From Lentzea albida (GTDB taxonomy: Bacteria; Actinomycetota; Actinomycetes; Mycobacteriales; Pseudonocardiaceae): a DNA stretch of 64,000 bases. The notes under the pieces are model-generated. The model did not search any database, had not been told where the DNA came from, and was given only the letters and a program-made list of their open reading frames with translations. Position numbers and translations under genes: made by a program. Within the stretch, counting starts at the first letter, position 1. Each line of letters opens with the position of its first letter. This document shows, one piece after another, positions 35,840 to 44,065 of the stretch. The stretch spans positions 62,448 to 126,447 of the forward strand of contig NZ_FOFV01000024.1 of the NCBI RefSeq assembly GCF_900111005.1, written 5' to 3'.

Positions 35840-36241
35840 TCAGTCGAGCAGTTCCGCGAGCAGGCCGCGCACGCGGCGGTCGATGTCGTCGCGGATCGGC
35901 CGGACCGCGTCGATGCCCTGCCCGGCCGGGTCCTCCAGCTGCCAGTCGAGGTAGCGCTTGCCGGGGAACACCGGGCAGGTGTCGCCACAGCCCATGGTGA
36001 TCACCACGTCGGACGCCTCGACGTCCGCGGTCGTGAGCTTCGACGGGATCTCGGCGGTGATGTCCAGGCCCCACTCGGCCAGTGCGGCCGCGGCGGCGGG
36101 GTTGACCTTCTCGGCGGGTTCGGAGCCTGCCGAGCGGACGGCGATGCGGCCCATGCCGTAGTGCTGCAGCAGTGCCGCGGCCATCTGCGAGCGGCCGGCG
36201 TTGTGCACGCAGACGAACAGCACTTCGGGAGTCTTGGACAC
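35840..36241 (-). CDS. arsC: Arsenate reductase, low-molecular-weight phosphatase fold
   Basis: The 133-residue protein has the P-loop CVHNAGRS (CX5R) near the N-terminus (Cys11), RSAGSEPAE and VITMGCGDTCPVFPGKRYLDW with the resolving-cysteine region. It reduces arsenate to arsenite using thioredoxin- or mycothiol-type electrons. The GTG at 36241 was chosen because AGGAGA lies 7 nt upstream; the longer frame from 36304 would overlap the upstream gene. It follows a second arsenate reductase gene by 31 bp in the same operon, divergent from arsR/acr3. Confidence 0.9.
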   Translation of the reverse strand: MSKTPEVLFVCVHNAGRSQMAAALLQHYGMGRIAVRSAGSEPAEKVNPAAAAALAEWGLDITAEIPSKLTTADVEASDVVITMGCGDTCPVFPGKRYLDWQLEDPAGQGIDAVRPIRDDIDRRVRGLLAELLD

Positions 36242-36272
36242 GTCGGTTTCTCCTTGCTTTCCAGCGGGTTTC

Positions 36273-36914
36273 TCAGTCTTGGAGCAGTTCGGACAGCAGA
36301 CCACGCACGCGACGATCGATGTCGTCGCGTACGTCGCGGACGGCTTTCAGCGAGGCACCGGCCGGGTCGGCGACGTCCCAGTCGAGGTAGCGCTTGCCGG
36401 GGTAGACCGGGCAGGAGTCGCCGCAGCCCATGGTGACCACCACGTCGGCGGCGCGCACGACCTCGTCGGTCAGCGGCTTCGGGAACGCCTCGGTGAGCTC
36501 GATGCCGAGCTCGGCGAGCGCGTCGGTCACGGTCTGGGGGATGGTGCTCGTGGGCCTGCTGCCTGCCGAGCGCACGGAGACCTTGCCGAACGCGTGGTGC
36601 TCCAGCAGTGCCGCGGCGATCTGCGAGCGGCCGGCGTTGTGCACGCAGATGAACAGCACCTGCGGCACGGTGATGGTCGTCAGGCCGTCGGCGCGGCCCT
36701 GGTCGGTCAGCCGCTGGCGGGCGAACCTCGCGGTCAGGACAGGCAGGTAGGTGGTGACGGTGGCGTTGTCGGCGAGCAGGTCGTAGGTCTCGTCCACGAC
36801 CTTGGAGATGGTCTCGCGCCCGAACACGCCGTGGAACTTGTCCGAGAGTTCGTCGGTGATCCGGAGCAGCTGGGCGCTGAGCTCGTGCTGGGGGAGTCCG
36901 CTGGTGCGGGACAT
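36273..36914 (-). CDS. arsC: Arsenate reductase with N-terminal three-helix domain
   Basis: The 213-residue protein has an N-terminal helical domain (about 1-78; LLRITDELSDKFHGVFGRET, then YLPVLTARFARQRL). The LMW-phosphatase domain follows, with P-loop CVHNAGRS from Cys90, RSAGSRPTS and TMGCGDSCPVYPGKRYLDW. The N-terminal helical extension is a known actinobacterial variant. The ATG at 36914 follows AAGGAGATTTG. It heads the minus-strand arsC operon and diverges from arsR at 37000, so both are likely controlled by the same ArsR. Having two reductases in tandem suggests different electron donors or gene-dosage benefit. Confidence 0.9.
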   Translation of the reverse strand: MSRTSGLPQHELSAQLLRITDELSDKFHGVFGRETISKVVDETYDLLADNATVTTYLPVLTARFARQRLTDQGRADGLTTITVPQVLFICVHNAGRSQIAAALLEHHAFGKVSVRSAGSRPTSTIPQTVTDALAELGIELTEAFPKPLTDEVVRAADVVVTMGCGDSCPVYPGKRYLDWDVADPAGASLKAVRDVRDDIDRRVRGLLSELLQD

Positions 36915-36938
36915 CAAATCTCCTTGGACCGAAGTTTG

Positions 36939-36966
36939 TCGATGCAGATCACACTCGGTGTATCGA
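36939..36966. promoter_or_regulatory. Putative ArsR operator between arsC and arsR
   Basis: TCGAT (36939-36943) and ATCGA (36962-36966) form a spaced inverted repeat in the short AT-rich divergent region. A related TCGACTTTTGTCAA lies just beyond. The position between the divergent arsC and arsR genes suits an ArsR site, but no exact consensus is met. Confidence 0.4.
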
Positions 36967-36999
36967 CTTTTGTCAATCCAAGCGGCTATGGTCTTGCTC

Positions 37000-37329
37000 A
37001 TGACGAGCCAGGACCAGACGCTGCTCGACTCGACGACGGCCGCCCGCCTGTTCAAGGCGCTCGGCGACCCGATCCGCGTCGAGCTGGTCGGGCTGGTCCG
37101 CCGGACCGAGGGCCAGGAAGCCTGCTTCTGCGACCTCGCCGACCAGTTCGACATGCCGCAGTCGTCCCTGAGCCACCACCTCAAGATCCTCGTGCAGGCC
37201 GGAGTCCTCAGCCGCGAACGTCGCGGCACGTGGAGCTGGTACCGCATCGACAACGCCGCCATCGACACCCTCGCGGCCGTGCTCGCGCCGGGAGGGCCGT
37301 TGCGCGACGCCAGCGCCTGCTGCGACTGA
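37000..37329 (+). CDS. arsR: ArsR-family arsenic-responsive repressor
   Basis: The 109-residue protein has LFKALGDPIRVELVGLV, the metalloid-binding segment EACFCDLADQFDMPQSSLSHHLKIL with the CxC pair in the recognition-helix region, and the wing ERRGTWSWYRID. It should dissociate from DNA on binding arsenite. The start is uncertain: ATG at 37000 gives the usual family length, while an ATG at 36988 adds four residues; neither has a good ribosome binding site, so the mRNA may be leaderless. It is followed by acr3 and the flavoprotein gene. Confidence 0.9.
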   Translation: MTSQDQTLLDSTTAARLFKALGDPIRVELVGLVRRTEGQEACFCDLADQFDMPQSSLSHHLKILVQAGVLSRERRGTWSWYRIDNAAIDTLAAVLAPGGPLRDASACCD

Positions 37330-37395
37330 TCTGACCGAACAGCCCTACCCGACCCTCGTCGGGCGATCACGCCTGCCCACACCCAGGAGAACCCG

Positions 37396-38469
37396 TTGAC
37401 CACCAACCAGACCGCGGCACCAGACGTGCTGCACCGACTGTCCTTCCTGGACAGGCTGCTGCCGGTGTGGATCGGCCTCGCCATGGTCGCCGGGCTCGGC
37501 CTCGGCCGGTTCGTACCGGGCCTGCAGGGCGTGCTCGAGGCGGTGAAGATCGGCGAGGTGTCCCTCCCGATCGCCCTCGGCCTGCTGCTGATGATGTACC
37601 CGGTGCTCGCCAAGGTCCGCTACGACAAGCTCGACACCGTCACCCGCGACCGTCGCACGATGGTGTTGTCGCTGGTCCTGAACTGGCTCCTCGGCCCGGC
37701 GCTGATGTTCGCGCTCGCCTGGATCTTTCTCGCCGACCTGCCCGAGTACCGGACGGGCCTGATCATCGTCGGCCTGGCCCGCTGCATCGCGATGGTCATC
37801 ATCTGGAACGACCTGGCGTGCGGTGACCGCGAGGCCGCCGCGGTGCTCGTGGCGCTGAACTCGGTGTTCCAGGTGATCATGTTCGGGGTGCTCGGCTGGT
37901 TCTACCTCGACCTGCTGCCCGGCTGGCTCGGCCTCGACACCGCCTCGGTGAACTTCTCCGCCTGGGAGATCGCGAAGTCCGTGCTGATCTTCCTCGGCAT
38001 CCCGCTGCTGGCCGGGTATCTCAGCCGCAAGCTGGGGGAGCGCTCGAAGGGCCGGGAGTGGTACGAGTCGAAGTACCTGCCCCGCGTCGGCCCGATCGCG
38101 TTGTACGGGCTGCTGTTCACGATCGTCATCCTGTTCGCACTGCAGGGCGAGACCATCACGAGCCGCCCACTGGACGTCGTACGGATCGCGCTGCCGCTGC
38201 TGGTCTACTTCGCGATCATGTGGGCTGGTTCGTACGCGCTGGGCAAGGCGTCCGGGCTGTCGTACGAGCGGACCACGACCCTGGCCTTCACGGCGGCCGG
38301 CAACAACTTCGAGCTCGCCATCGCCGTCGCGATCGGCGTGTTCGGCGTGACCTCGGGGCAGGCCCTGGCCGGTGTGGTCGGGCCGCTGATCGAGGTGCCG
38401 GTGCTCGTCGGGCTCGTCTACGTGAGTTTGTGGTTGCGGCGTCGTTGGGCGGCCCGTGCGGAAGTCTGA
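37396..38469 (+). CDS. acr3: Acr3-type arsenite efflux permease
   Basis: The 357-residue protein has ten hydrophobic segments and the Acr3 signatures ALGLLLMMYPVLAKVRYD, GLARCIAMVIIWNDLACGD (Cys130, the conserved transport cysteine), and TAAGNNFELAIAVAIGVFG. It exports arsenite across the cytoplasmic membrane. The start is a TTG at 37396, preceded by AGGAGAA; no ATG or GTG fits. It lies 66 bp after arsR, and its last 14 bp overlap the next gene. Confidence 0.93.
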   Translation: MTTNQTAAPDVLHRLSFLDRLLPVWIGLAMVAGLGLGRFVPGLQGVLEAVKIGEVSLPIALGLLLMMYPVLAKVRYDKLDTVTRDRRTMVLSLVLNWLLGPALMFALAWIFLADLPEYRTGLIIVGLARCIAMVIIWNDLACGDREAAAVLVALNSVFQVIMFGVLGWFYLDLLPGWLGLDTASVNFSAWEIAKSVLIFLGIPLLAGYLSRKLGERSKGREWYESKYLPRVGPIALYGLLFTIVILFALQGETITSRPLDVVRIALPLLVYFAIMWAGSYALGKASGLSYERTTTLAFTAAGNNFELAIAVAIGVFGVTSGQALAGVVGPLIEVPVLVGLVYVSLWLRRRWAARAEV

Positions 38470-39439
38470 TGTCGTGGTGATCGGTGGCGGCCAGGCAGGT
38501 CTGGCCGCCACCTTCTACCTGCGCCGCGCCGGTCTGTCCTATGTGGTGCTCGACGCCCAGCCGATGCCCGGCGGGGCGTGGCCGCACGGGTGGAACTCCC
38601 TGCGGCTGTTCTCGATCGCCCGCCACAGCTCGTTGCCCGGATGGCCGATGCCGGCCTTCTCGGACGGCTACCCGACCGCGCAGCATGTGGTCGACTACCT
38701 GGCCGCCTACGAAAAGCGCTACGACGTGACGGTGCAACGGCCGGTCGTGGTGAACTCGGTGAGTCATGACGGCGACGAGCTGGTGGTGCGCACCGATTCC
38801 GGGGACTGGTCCGCGCGGCACGTGATCAGCGCGACCGGCACCTGGTGGCGGCCCTTCCGGCCGCTGATGGACCTGCCGGGCCGCCAGCTGCACACCGTCG
38901 ACTACCGCGACCCGCAGGAGTTCGCCGGGAAGAAGGTCGTCGTGGTCGGTGGCGGCAACTCAGGCGCGCAGATCGCCGCCGACCTCCTGCCGCACGCGTC
39001 CCTGACGTGGATGACCCGGCGACCGCCGCGGTACATGCCCGACGAGATCGACGGAAAGGCGCTGTTCGACATCGCCGGCCGTCGCGTGGGCGGGGTCGGC
39101 GAGTTTGGCGACATCGTGGCGGTGCCGCCGGTACGGGAAGCTCGGGACAGCGGTCTGCTCGTGGCCACACCGATGGATCCTGGTGTGCTTGCCGAGGCCG
39201 ACGCCGTGATCTGGTCCACCGGGTTCCGGCCCGCTCTCGGTCACCTCGCGCCGTTGCAGCTGCGCGACGAACACGGCCGTATCGCGGTGGACGGAACGAC
39301 CGCGATCGGGGAGCCGCGTCTGCACCTGCTCGGCTACGGCGGCTGGACCGGAGCCGCGTCCGCGACCCTGATCGGCGTAGGGCCTACAGCGAAGGCCACC
39401 GTGGCGAAGATCAGCTCGGCTTTGGACGCTCGATCGTGA
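38456..39439 (+). CDS. FAD/NADPH-dependent oxidoreductase of ars operons (ArsO-like)
   Basis: The 327-residue flavoprotein has the FAD motif VVVIGGGQAGLAATFYLRRAG, a second Rossmann motif VVVVGGGNSGAQIAADL, and the flavin-monooxygenase-like ATGTWWRP. It shares the layout of ArsO, a putative monooxygenase common in ars operons, often near glyceraldehyde-3-phosphate or trivalent arsenical functions. The GTG at 38456 overlaps acr3 by 14 bp, so it is co-translated. Its reaction is not established from sequence; oxidation of trivalent or organic arsenicals is a reasonable inference. Confidence 0.87.
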   Translation: MRKSDVVVIGGGQAGLAATFYLRRAGLSYVVLDAQPMPGGAWPHGWNSLRLFSIARHSSLPGWPMPAFSDGYPTAQHVVDYLAAYEKRYDVTVQRPVVVNSVSHDGDELVVRTDSGDWSARHVISATGTWWRPFRPLMDLPGRQLHTVDYRDPQEFAGKKVVVVGGGNSGAQIAADLLPHASLTWMTRRPPRYMPDEIDGKALFDIAGRRVGGVGEFGDIVAVPPVREARDSGLLVATPMDPGVLAEADAVIWSTGFRPALGHLAPLQLRDEHGRIAVDGTTAIGEPRLHLLGYGGWTGAASATLIGVGPTAKATVAKISSALDARS

Positions 39440-39621
39440 CGTCGAGCAGTTCCTGGGCTTCGTTGATCGAGGCTGACAGCGTCTCGTTGTTGAGCAGGTC
39501 GTTGATCGTGAGAGCCACCTGGACCACGGAGACCGCGGCAGCCGCGAGGAAACTGCCGAAAATGCTGATCACGGGGTGATCCGCGAGACCGCCGTCCTCT
39601 TCGCGGATGTAGGCCTCGGCG

Positions 39622-39816
39622 CCTTTCGCCGCCGACGTGATCGTGACGACGGGTTGCGGCGACGCCTGCTCCGTGTTCCCCGGCAAGCGCTACCTCGACT
39701 GGACCCTCGACGACCCTGCGGGCGAGGACGTCGCCGACGTCCGCCTCGTGCGCGACGAGATCGAACGCAAGATCCGCGGGCTGCTCGCGGAGTTGGGCGT
39801 CGAAGCTCGCGCCTGA
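39622..39816 (+). pseudogene. arsC: C-terminal fragment of a third arsenate reductase
   Basis: The plus frame reads AADVIVTTGCGDACSVFPG, KRYLDWTLDDPAGEDVADV and RDEIERKIRGLLAELG, ending at 39816. This matches the C-terminal half of the two intact ArsC proteins, including GCGDxC. The P-loop half is missing. Upstream, 39440-39621 holds no gene I recognise. Confidence 0.85.
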
Positions 39817-39862
39817 ACGACGAACGGGACCGTCCGAGTCGGACTGTCCCGTTCGTTGTTGC

Positions 39863-40216
39863 TCACGACGCCGAGGCGCGGTCTGCGCTCACGCTCGCCA
39901 AGAGCGCGGCCATCCGATCAGTGGTCTCCGGCCGCGACCGGTAGTAGACCCACGTCCCGCGTCGTTCGGAGTCGACCAGACCGGCCTGCCTCAACAGCTT
40001 GAGGTGATGTGAGATCGTCGGCTGAGAGAGGTCGAACGCTGGCGTCAGATCGCAGACGCACACCTCGCCCGAAGGCCCCGACGCGATCATCGAGAACAAG
40101 CGCAGTCGTACGGGGTCACCGAGCGCCTTGAACACCGTCGCCATCTCCTCGGCCTGCTCCTTCGCGAGCGGTTCCTCTGACAGCGGCGCGCAGCAGCCCT
40201 GACCTTGGTTCGACAT
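39863..40216 (-). CDS. arsR: Second ArsR-family repressor
   Basis: The 117-residue protein has CCAPL near the N-terminus, MATVFKALGDPVRLRLFSMI, the metalloid site GEVCVCDLTPAFDLSQPTISHHLKLL (CxCxxL), and ERRGTWVYYRS. Its N-terminal CC and central CVC could both ligate arsenite. It is divergent from the arsM pseudogene, and the 80-bp space between them contains palindromic sites. It probably regulated arsM; it may now only regulate itself. Confidence 0.92.
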   Translation of the reverse strand: MSNQGQGCCAPLSEEPLAKEQAEEMATVFKALGDPVRLRLFSMIASGPSGEVCVCDLTPAFDLSQPTISHHLKLLRQAGLVDSERRGTWVYYRSRPETTDRMAALLASVSADRASAS

Positions 40217-40219
40217 ACT

Positions 40220-40274
40220 TCAATATTGACGCGACTTCGCCCCCGGTGCAAACACAACATAGACAAACGTCTAT
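40220..40274. promoter_or_regulatory. ArsR-type operators between arsR and arsM
   Basis: TCAATATTGA (40220-40229) is a perfect palindrome 4 bp from the arsR start. ATAGACAAACGTCTAT (40259-40274) is a 6-4-6 inverted repeat 22 bp upstream of arsM. Both are AT-rich and placed to control the divergent pair. Confidence 0.6.
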
Positions 40275-40296
40275 ACAACCTGGAGGAGTGCCGCTC

Positions 40297-41121
40297 ATGA
40301 GCGAGCAGACTGAACTGCGCGAGACCGTCCGAGCCCGCTACGCCGCGGCCGCGATCGCCATCACCGAAGGCGGTGGCGGCTGTTGCAGCGGTCAGGCCGT
40401 CGCGGTCGACGAGACCTTCGGCGCCACGCTCTACCAGGCGGCTCAGCGCGAGGAGCTCCCCGCCGAAGCGGTCGCCGCGTCACTCGGCTGCGGCAACCCC
40501 ACCGCGGTCGCCGAACTCCGCGAAGGAGAGCGGGTGCTCGACCTCGGCTCCGGCGGTGGCATCGACGTCCTGCTCTCCGCCCGCCGCGTCGGCCCTCCGG
40601 CAAGGCTTACGGCCTCGACATGACCGACGAGATGCTCTCGCCGGCGATCGCCAACGCGGCCAAGTCCGGCGCCACCAACGTCGAGTTCCTCAAGGGCAAC
40701 ATCGAGTCGATCCCGTTGCCCGGCAACACCATCGACGTCGTCATCTCCAACTGCGTCATCAACCTCTCCGTCGACAAACCCGCCGTCTTCGCCGAGACCT
40801 TCCGCGTCCTGCGTCCCGGTGGTCGCCTCGGTATCTCCGACGTAGTCGCCGACGACCATTTCACCCCGGCGGAGCGCGCCGAACGCGGCTCCTACGTCAG
40901 CTGTGTCGCCGGTGCGCTCACCTTCGCCGAGTACCGCGACGGACTGGAGGCCGCGGGGGTTTTCCGACATCGAGATCACGCCGACCTTCGAGGCGGCCGA
41001 CGGCATGCACGGGGCGATCGTTCGCGCGGTGAAGCCGCATTGCGCCGAGGCTTGTGCCGCCCGGAAAGTCATCGGTGCTGTGAGCGGTGAGGTATTCCCA
41101 GCTGAGAGCATGCCTGGGTGA
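40297..41121 (+). pseudogene. arsM: Arsenite methyltransferase with two frameshifts
   Basis: The frame starts MSEQTELRETVRARYAAAA behind GGAGGAG and runs through GGGGCCSGQ, ASLGCGNPTAVAEL and the SAM motif VLDLGSGGGIDVLLSARRVG. A one-base loss near 40600 shifts to AYGLDMTDEMLSPAIANAA, NVEFLKGNIESIPLP and VISNCVINLS. A second shift at the GGGGGTTTT run near 40960 restores FSDIEITPTFEAADGMHGA to the end. All parts of ArsM are present, including the GCGNP, CVINL and C-terminal cysteines. It is either freshly broken or two homopolymer sequencing errors in an intact gene. The enzyme would methylate arsenite to volatile species. Confidence 0.85.
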
Positions 41122-41958
41122 TCGCTTCGCTGTTGTATCGCAGGTTCATCGCCCGCAAGTGGGAGTACACCACGCGCGGCCGAACCGGGCGTCCCTCAAC
41201 CGCAGCAGCGATCAAGGCGCTCGTGCTCCGACTCGCCAGAGAGAATCCGCGGTGGGGCCATCGGCGGATCCATGGTGAGCTGGGTTCGGCTTGGTCATCG
41301 CCTGGGTGCCTCGACGGTCTGGGAGATCCTGGACCGCGCGGTCATCGATCCGGCGCCGCGGCGATGCGGCCCGACGTGGCGGGAGTTTCTGACCGCGCAG
41401 GCCGAGGGGATCATCGCGGCGGGTTTCTTCCACATCGACACCGTGCTCGGAGCACGCCTGTACGCGCTGGCGTTTCTCGAACACGGCACCAGGCGCCTGC
41501 GCATCACCGGCGTCACCACGCATCCGACGCGGGAGTGGACGGTGCAGCAGGCAAGGAACTTGGCCGACGAGCTTGGATCGCGCATGGAGTCTCTCCGCTT
41601 CTTGCTGCGTGACTGCGACGGCAAGTATGGAGACGCGTTCGATGCCGTAGTTGAGGCAGAGGAACTGCGTGTGATTGCGACTGCACCACGAGCTCTGCGG
41701 ATGAACGCGCATTGCGAACGGATCATCGGCAGCACCCGCCGCGAGATTCTCGACCACGTCGTCATCATGGGAGAAGGTCACGCGCGTCATGTCCCTGCTG
41801 CCTACCAAAAGCACTACAACGAGCACCGGCCCCACCAGGTACCGCCAGACGTTCACGAACACACCGGAACGGTGCACGATCTTGACGCCTCTGGCTGTCG
41901 ACCCGTCCGCACGCGGATCCTCGGCGGGGTGATCAACGAGCACCGATATGCGGCTTGA
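41118..41958 (+). mobile_element. Decayed DDE (rve-type) transposase, copy 2
   Basis: The longest copy of the element. Its start encodes RKWEYTTRGRTGRPSTAAAI and LRLARENPRWGHRRIHGEL in one frame. An extra G near 41281 then shifts to RLGHRLGASTVWEILDRA, DFFHIDTVLG-like FFHIDTVLGARLYALAFLEH, RDCDGKYGDAFD and the C-terminal HARHVPAAYQKHYNEHRPHQ, ending INEHRYAA at 41958. The two aspartates and the late glutamate region (NAHCERIIG) are present, but the N-terminal 100 or so residues are missing and the frame is broken. It directly abuts arsM. No terminal inverted repeats were recognised. Confidence 0.88.
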
Positions 41959-42015
41959 GCTGCAGCGATGAGTTTCCGGGCGGTACAGGTTCCTCGCACA
42001 CGTCGAGGGCGAGAA

Positions 42016-42378
42016 ATGAATCTTGCGAACTCCGGTTCTCTCATTGCTCGCATCGCCGTGGTCAGCGGTGCCGCTCTCGCGGCGGTTGCCGTCCACAGCG
42101 GACCCGCGATGGCGCTGGGCACCGAACCCAGGCCGAACGCCACCGTGAACGCCGCGGGCAGCCCCTACTACTACAGCGGGCAGGGGTACAGCGCGGATTA
42201 CTCGGCGGCGTTCAACTACGCCTCCACCGACGCCCGCGCCAAGCTCGCCCGGTACGTCCACGACCGGGGTCACCAGGTGTCGTGCGGCGACACGACCCTC
42301 CTGCGGACCGTGCCGATCGACCAGAGCGGAATCTGGAAGGTCGACGTGCACTACCGCGCGACCTGCAAGCAGGTCTGA
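42016..42378 (+). CDS. Small secreted protein of unknown function
   Basis: The 120-residue product has a Sec signal peptide (LIARIAVVSGAALAAVAVHSG, cleavage near AMA-LG). The mature part, about 85 residues, has a tyrosine-rich start (SPYYYSGQGYSADYS) and two cysteines, CGD and a C-terminal TCKQV, that could pair. I recognise no family. The ATG at 42016 follows GAGGGCGAG. It is the first of several small secreted proteins in the 42-55 kb island and converges on a PAS-LuxR gene. Confidence 0.75.
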   Translation: MNLANSGSLIARIAVVSGAALAAVAVHSGPAMALGTEPRPNATVNAAGSPYYYSGQGYSADYSAAFNYASTDARAKLARYVHDRGHQVSCGDTTLLRTVPIDQSGIWKVDVHYRATCKQV

Positions 42379-42445
42379 CGTACCGAGAACCCCGCGATGC
42401 ACAGGGCACGACGGCTCGCGACGAGCGGACGTCGTGCCCTGGCGT

Positions 42446-43852
42446 TCATCGAGGGCCGGCCCCGTCCTCGGAACGCACGTGCCTCGCCACGACGACGGGC
42501 GGCCACGCGTCGGGGGTCAGCACGCCCAGGTGGTAGGCGCGGGCGGTGATCGCCCCGGCGTTGTTCGCGGGACAGCGCAGCTTCCTGGCCAGCTGCCGCA
42601 GGTGGTAGTCGACGCCGCGACGCGTCATGTCCAGCTGGGCGGCGATGTCGGTGAGGGCGCGGCCCTCCGCGCGCAGGGCGAGAACAGCGGCCTCGGTCGG
42701 GGACAGCCGCAGCGTCGTGCGCGGTGTTTGTGGCGGTGCCAGCGGTTGCGCGATACCGACGATGGTGTCGGCGCGGTCGGCCGGGTCGCTGACCCTGATG
42801 GCGGTGATGTCGACCTGCGTGCGCGCCTGGTCCGTTGCCCGCACGTAGGTCTTGCGGAACCTGGCCGTGGTGGTGCGGCGCGCCATGACGTCCGCGAGGG
42901 CGCTGTGCTCCGCATCGTCCTGGTCCGCTTCGGAGAACTCGCGCACGTGGCGGTCCCGCAGCTGGGATGCGCGCAGACCGAGCAGCTCGCAGAAAGCGGG
43001 GTTCGCGTCGAGCACGACCCCGTCGAGGTCCGTGATCGCCATCGGTGTCGGGTTGCGGTCGAAGAGGGTGCGGTAGCGGTCGCGCCAGCGACCCAGTTCG
43101 GTGCGGACCTGGTGCAGCTCGGTCGTGTCGATCCAGATGCCGGCGACCCCGGTCTGCCCGTCGGGCAACGGCAGCGGGAACCGGTAGCCGGTGGCGCAGG
43201 CCTCGCCGTGCGAGCCGTCGTTGCGGATCCGGCGGGCGGTGCGGCCGCGCAGCGTGGCCTCGTCCTCCGCGATGTTGCCGGTCGCGAGCTCCGGCGGGTC
43301 GAGATCGCGGGTGGACATGCCGACCAGTTCGCCGAGGGTCGTGCGGTAGAAGGCGAGGTACGTGGGGTTGGCCCAGACGTGCCTGCCTTCGGAGTCCTTG
43401 ATGTAGGCGGCCGCGGGAACGTGCCGCATGAACGCCTCGAACCGGTCGTGCGCGACCGCGGCCGCCGACCGCGCCTGTTCGAGCTCGGTCACGTCGGTGA
43501 ACACCCCGGCCAGCAGGCCCTCCTCGTCCGCGCCACCGCTCGGGAACAGCCGGAAGACCTGTCCTTTCTGGATCCTGCGCGTGCCGTCGACGACGTAGTC
43601 CCCGCGCACCTCGAGCGGGGTGCCGAGGCGCAGGGCCGTGTCGTCCTCGGCGTCGGAGTCCCCGGTGTGCCAGGGCGCGCCGAGCTCCTCCGCCGTGCGC
43701 CCGACCACGTCCCGCAGCGTCAGCCCGCCGAGGTGCTGCAGGTGTAGTTCGTTGGCCCACACGTAGCGGTGGGCCTTGTCCTTGATCCACGCGCCGACCG
43801 GTGCGAGCCGCATGAACGCGTCGAACCGGGTGTGCTGCCCAGCGTCACCCAT
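42446..43852 (-). CDS. Multi-PAS sensor with LuxR-type HTH (PAS-LuxR regulator)
   Basis: The 468-residue protein has three PAS domains: about 8-125 (FDAFMRLAPVGAWIKDKAHRYVWAN), 130-262 (FEAFMRHVPAAAYIKDSEGR) and 268-385 (LFDRNPTPMAITDLDGVVLDANPAFCELLG). A LuxR-type HTH follows at about 395-455 (LRLSPTEAAVLALRAEGRAL, MTRRGVDYHLRQLARKLRC). The C-terminus carries AYHLGVLTPDAWPP, shared with the regulators at 49842 and 52959. There is no membrane segment or receiver domain, so it senses a cytoplasmic signal. The ATG at 43852 is preceded by GGAGGGG; an upstream extension to 43972 would bury the promoter palindrome at 43957. Confidence 0.88.
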   Translation of the reverse strand: MGDAGQHTRFDAFMRLAPVGAWIKDKAHRYVWANELHLQHLGGLTLRDVVGRTAEELGAPWHTGDSDAEDDTALRLGTPLEVRGDYVVDGTRRIQKGQVFRLFPSGGADEEGLLAGVFTDVTELEQARSAAAVAHDRFEAFMRHVPAAAYIKDSEGRHVWANPTYLAFYRTTLGELVGMSTRDLDPPELATGNIAEDEATLRGRTARRIRNDGSHGEACATGYRFPLPLPDGQTGVAGIWIDTTELHQVRTELGRWRDRYRTLFDRNPTPMAITDLDGVVLDANPAFCELLGLRASQLRDRHVREFSEADQDDAEHSALADVMARRTTTARFRKTYVRATDQARTQVDITAIRVSDPADRADTIVGIAQPLAPPQTPRTTLRLSPTEAAVLALRAEGRALTDIAAQLDMTRRGVDYHLRQLARKLRCPANNAGAITARAYHLGVLTPDAWPPVVVARHVRSEDGAGPR

Positions 43853-43956
43853 CAGTCTTCCGACCCCTCCGGCCCACCACTCGGTCGCTCTGCGTTCCCA
43901 TCGTCCATTCCTGACGTGGTTCGCACATGACGGCAACGGCTGATCATGGTGATCAA

Positions 43957-43974
43957 GAGTGCGGATGCACACTC
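43957..43974. promoter_or_regulatory. GTGC-N4-GCAC palindrome, divergent promoter site a
   Basis: GAGTGCGGATGCACACTC contains GTGC-GGAT-GCAC at 43959-43970. It lies 105 bp upstream of the PAS-LuxR start (43852) and 92 bp upstream of the methyltransferase start (44066). It shares its core with the sites at 48443 and 49732. Confidence 0.55.
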
Positions 43975-44065
43975 GTGGGTGAGCGGTTCGACACCGGTTC
44001 GAGGTGCAATGGGTGCCGCGACTGCGACCGCCGCAGCGTCAGCGACCGCGCCATCGGGAGTGCAC

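Noticed and set aside
39411..39686. Minus-strand frame of 91 codons between the arsO-like gene and arsR
   Set aside because: Its N-terminal part is antisense to the arsC fragment and its C-terminal part overlaps the arsO-like gene end. The middle (SIFGSFLAAAAVSVVQVAL) looks helical, but there is no credible start or family.
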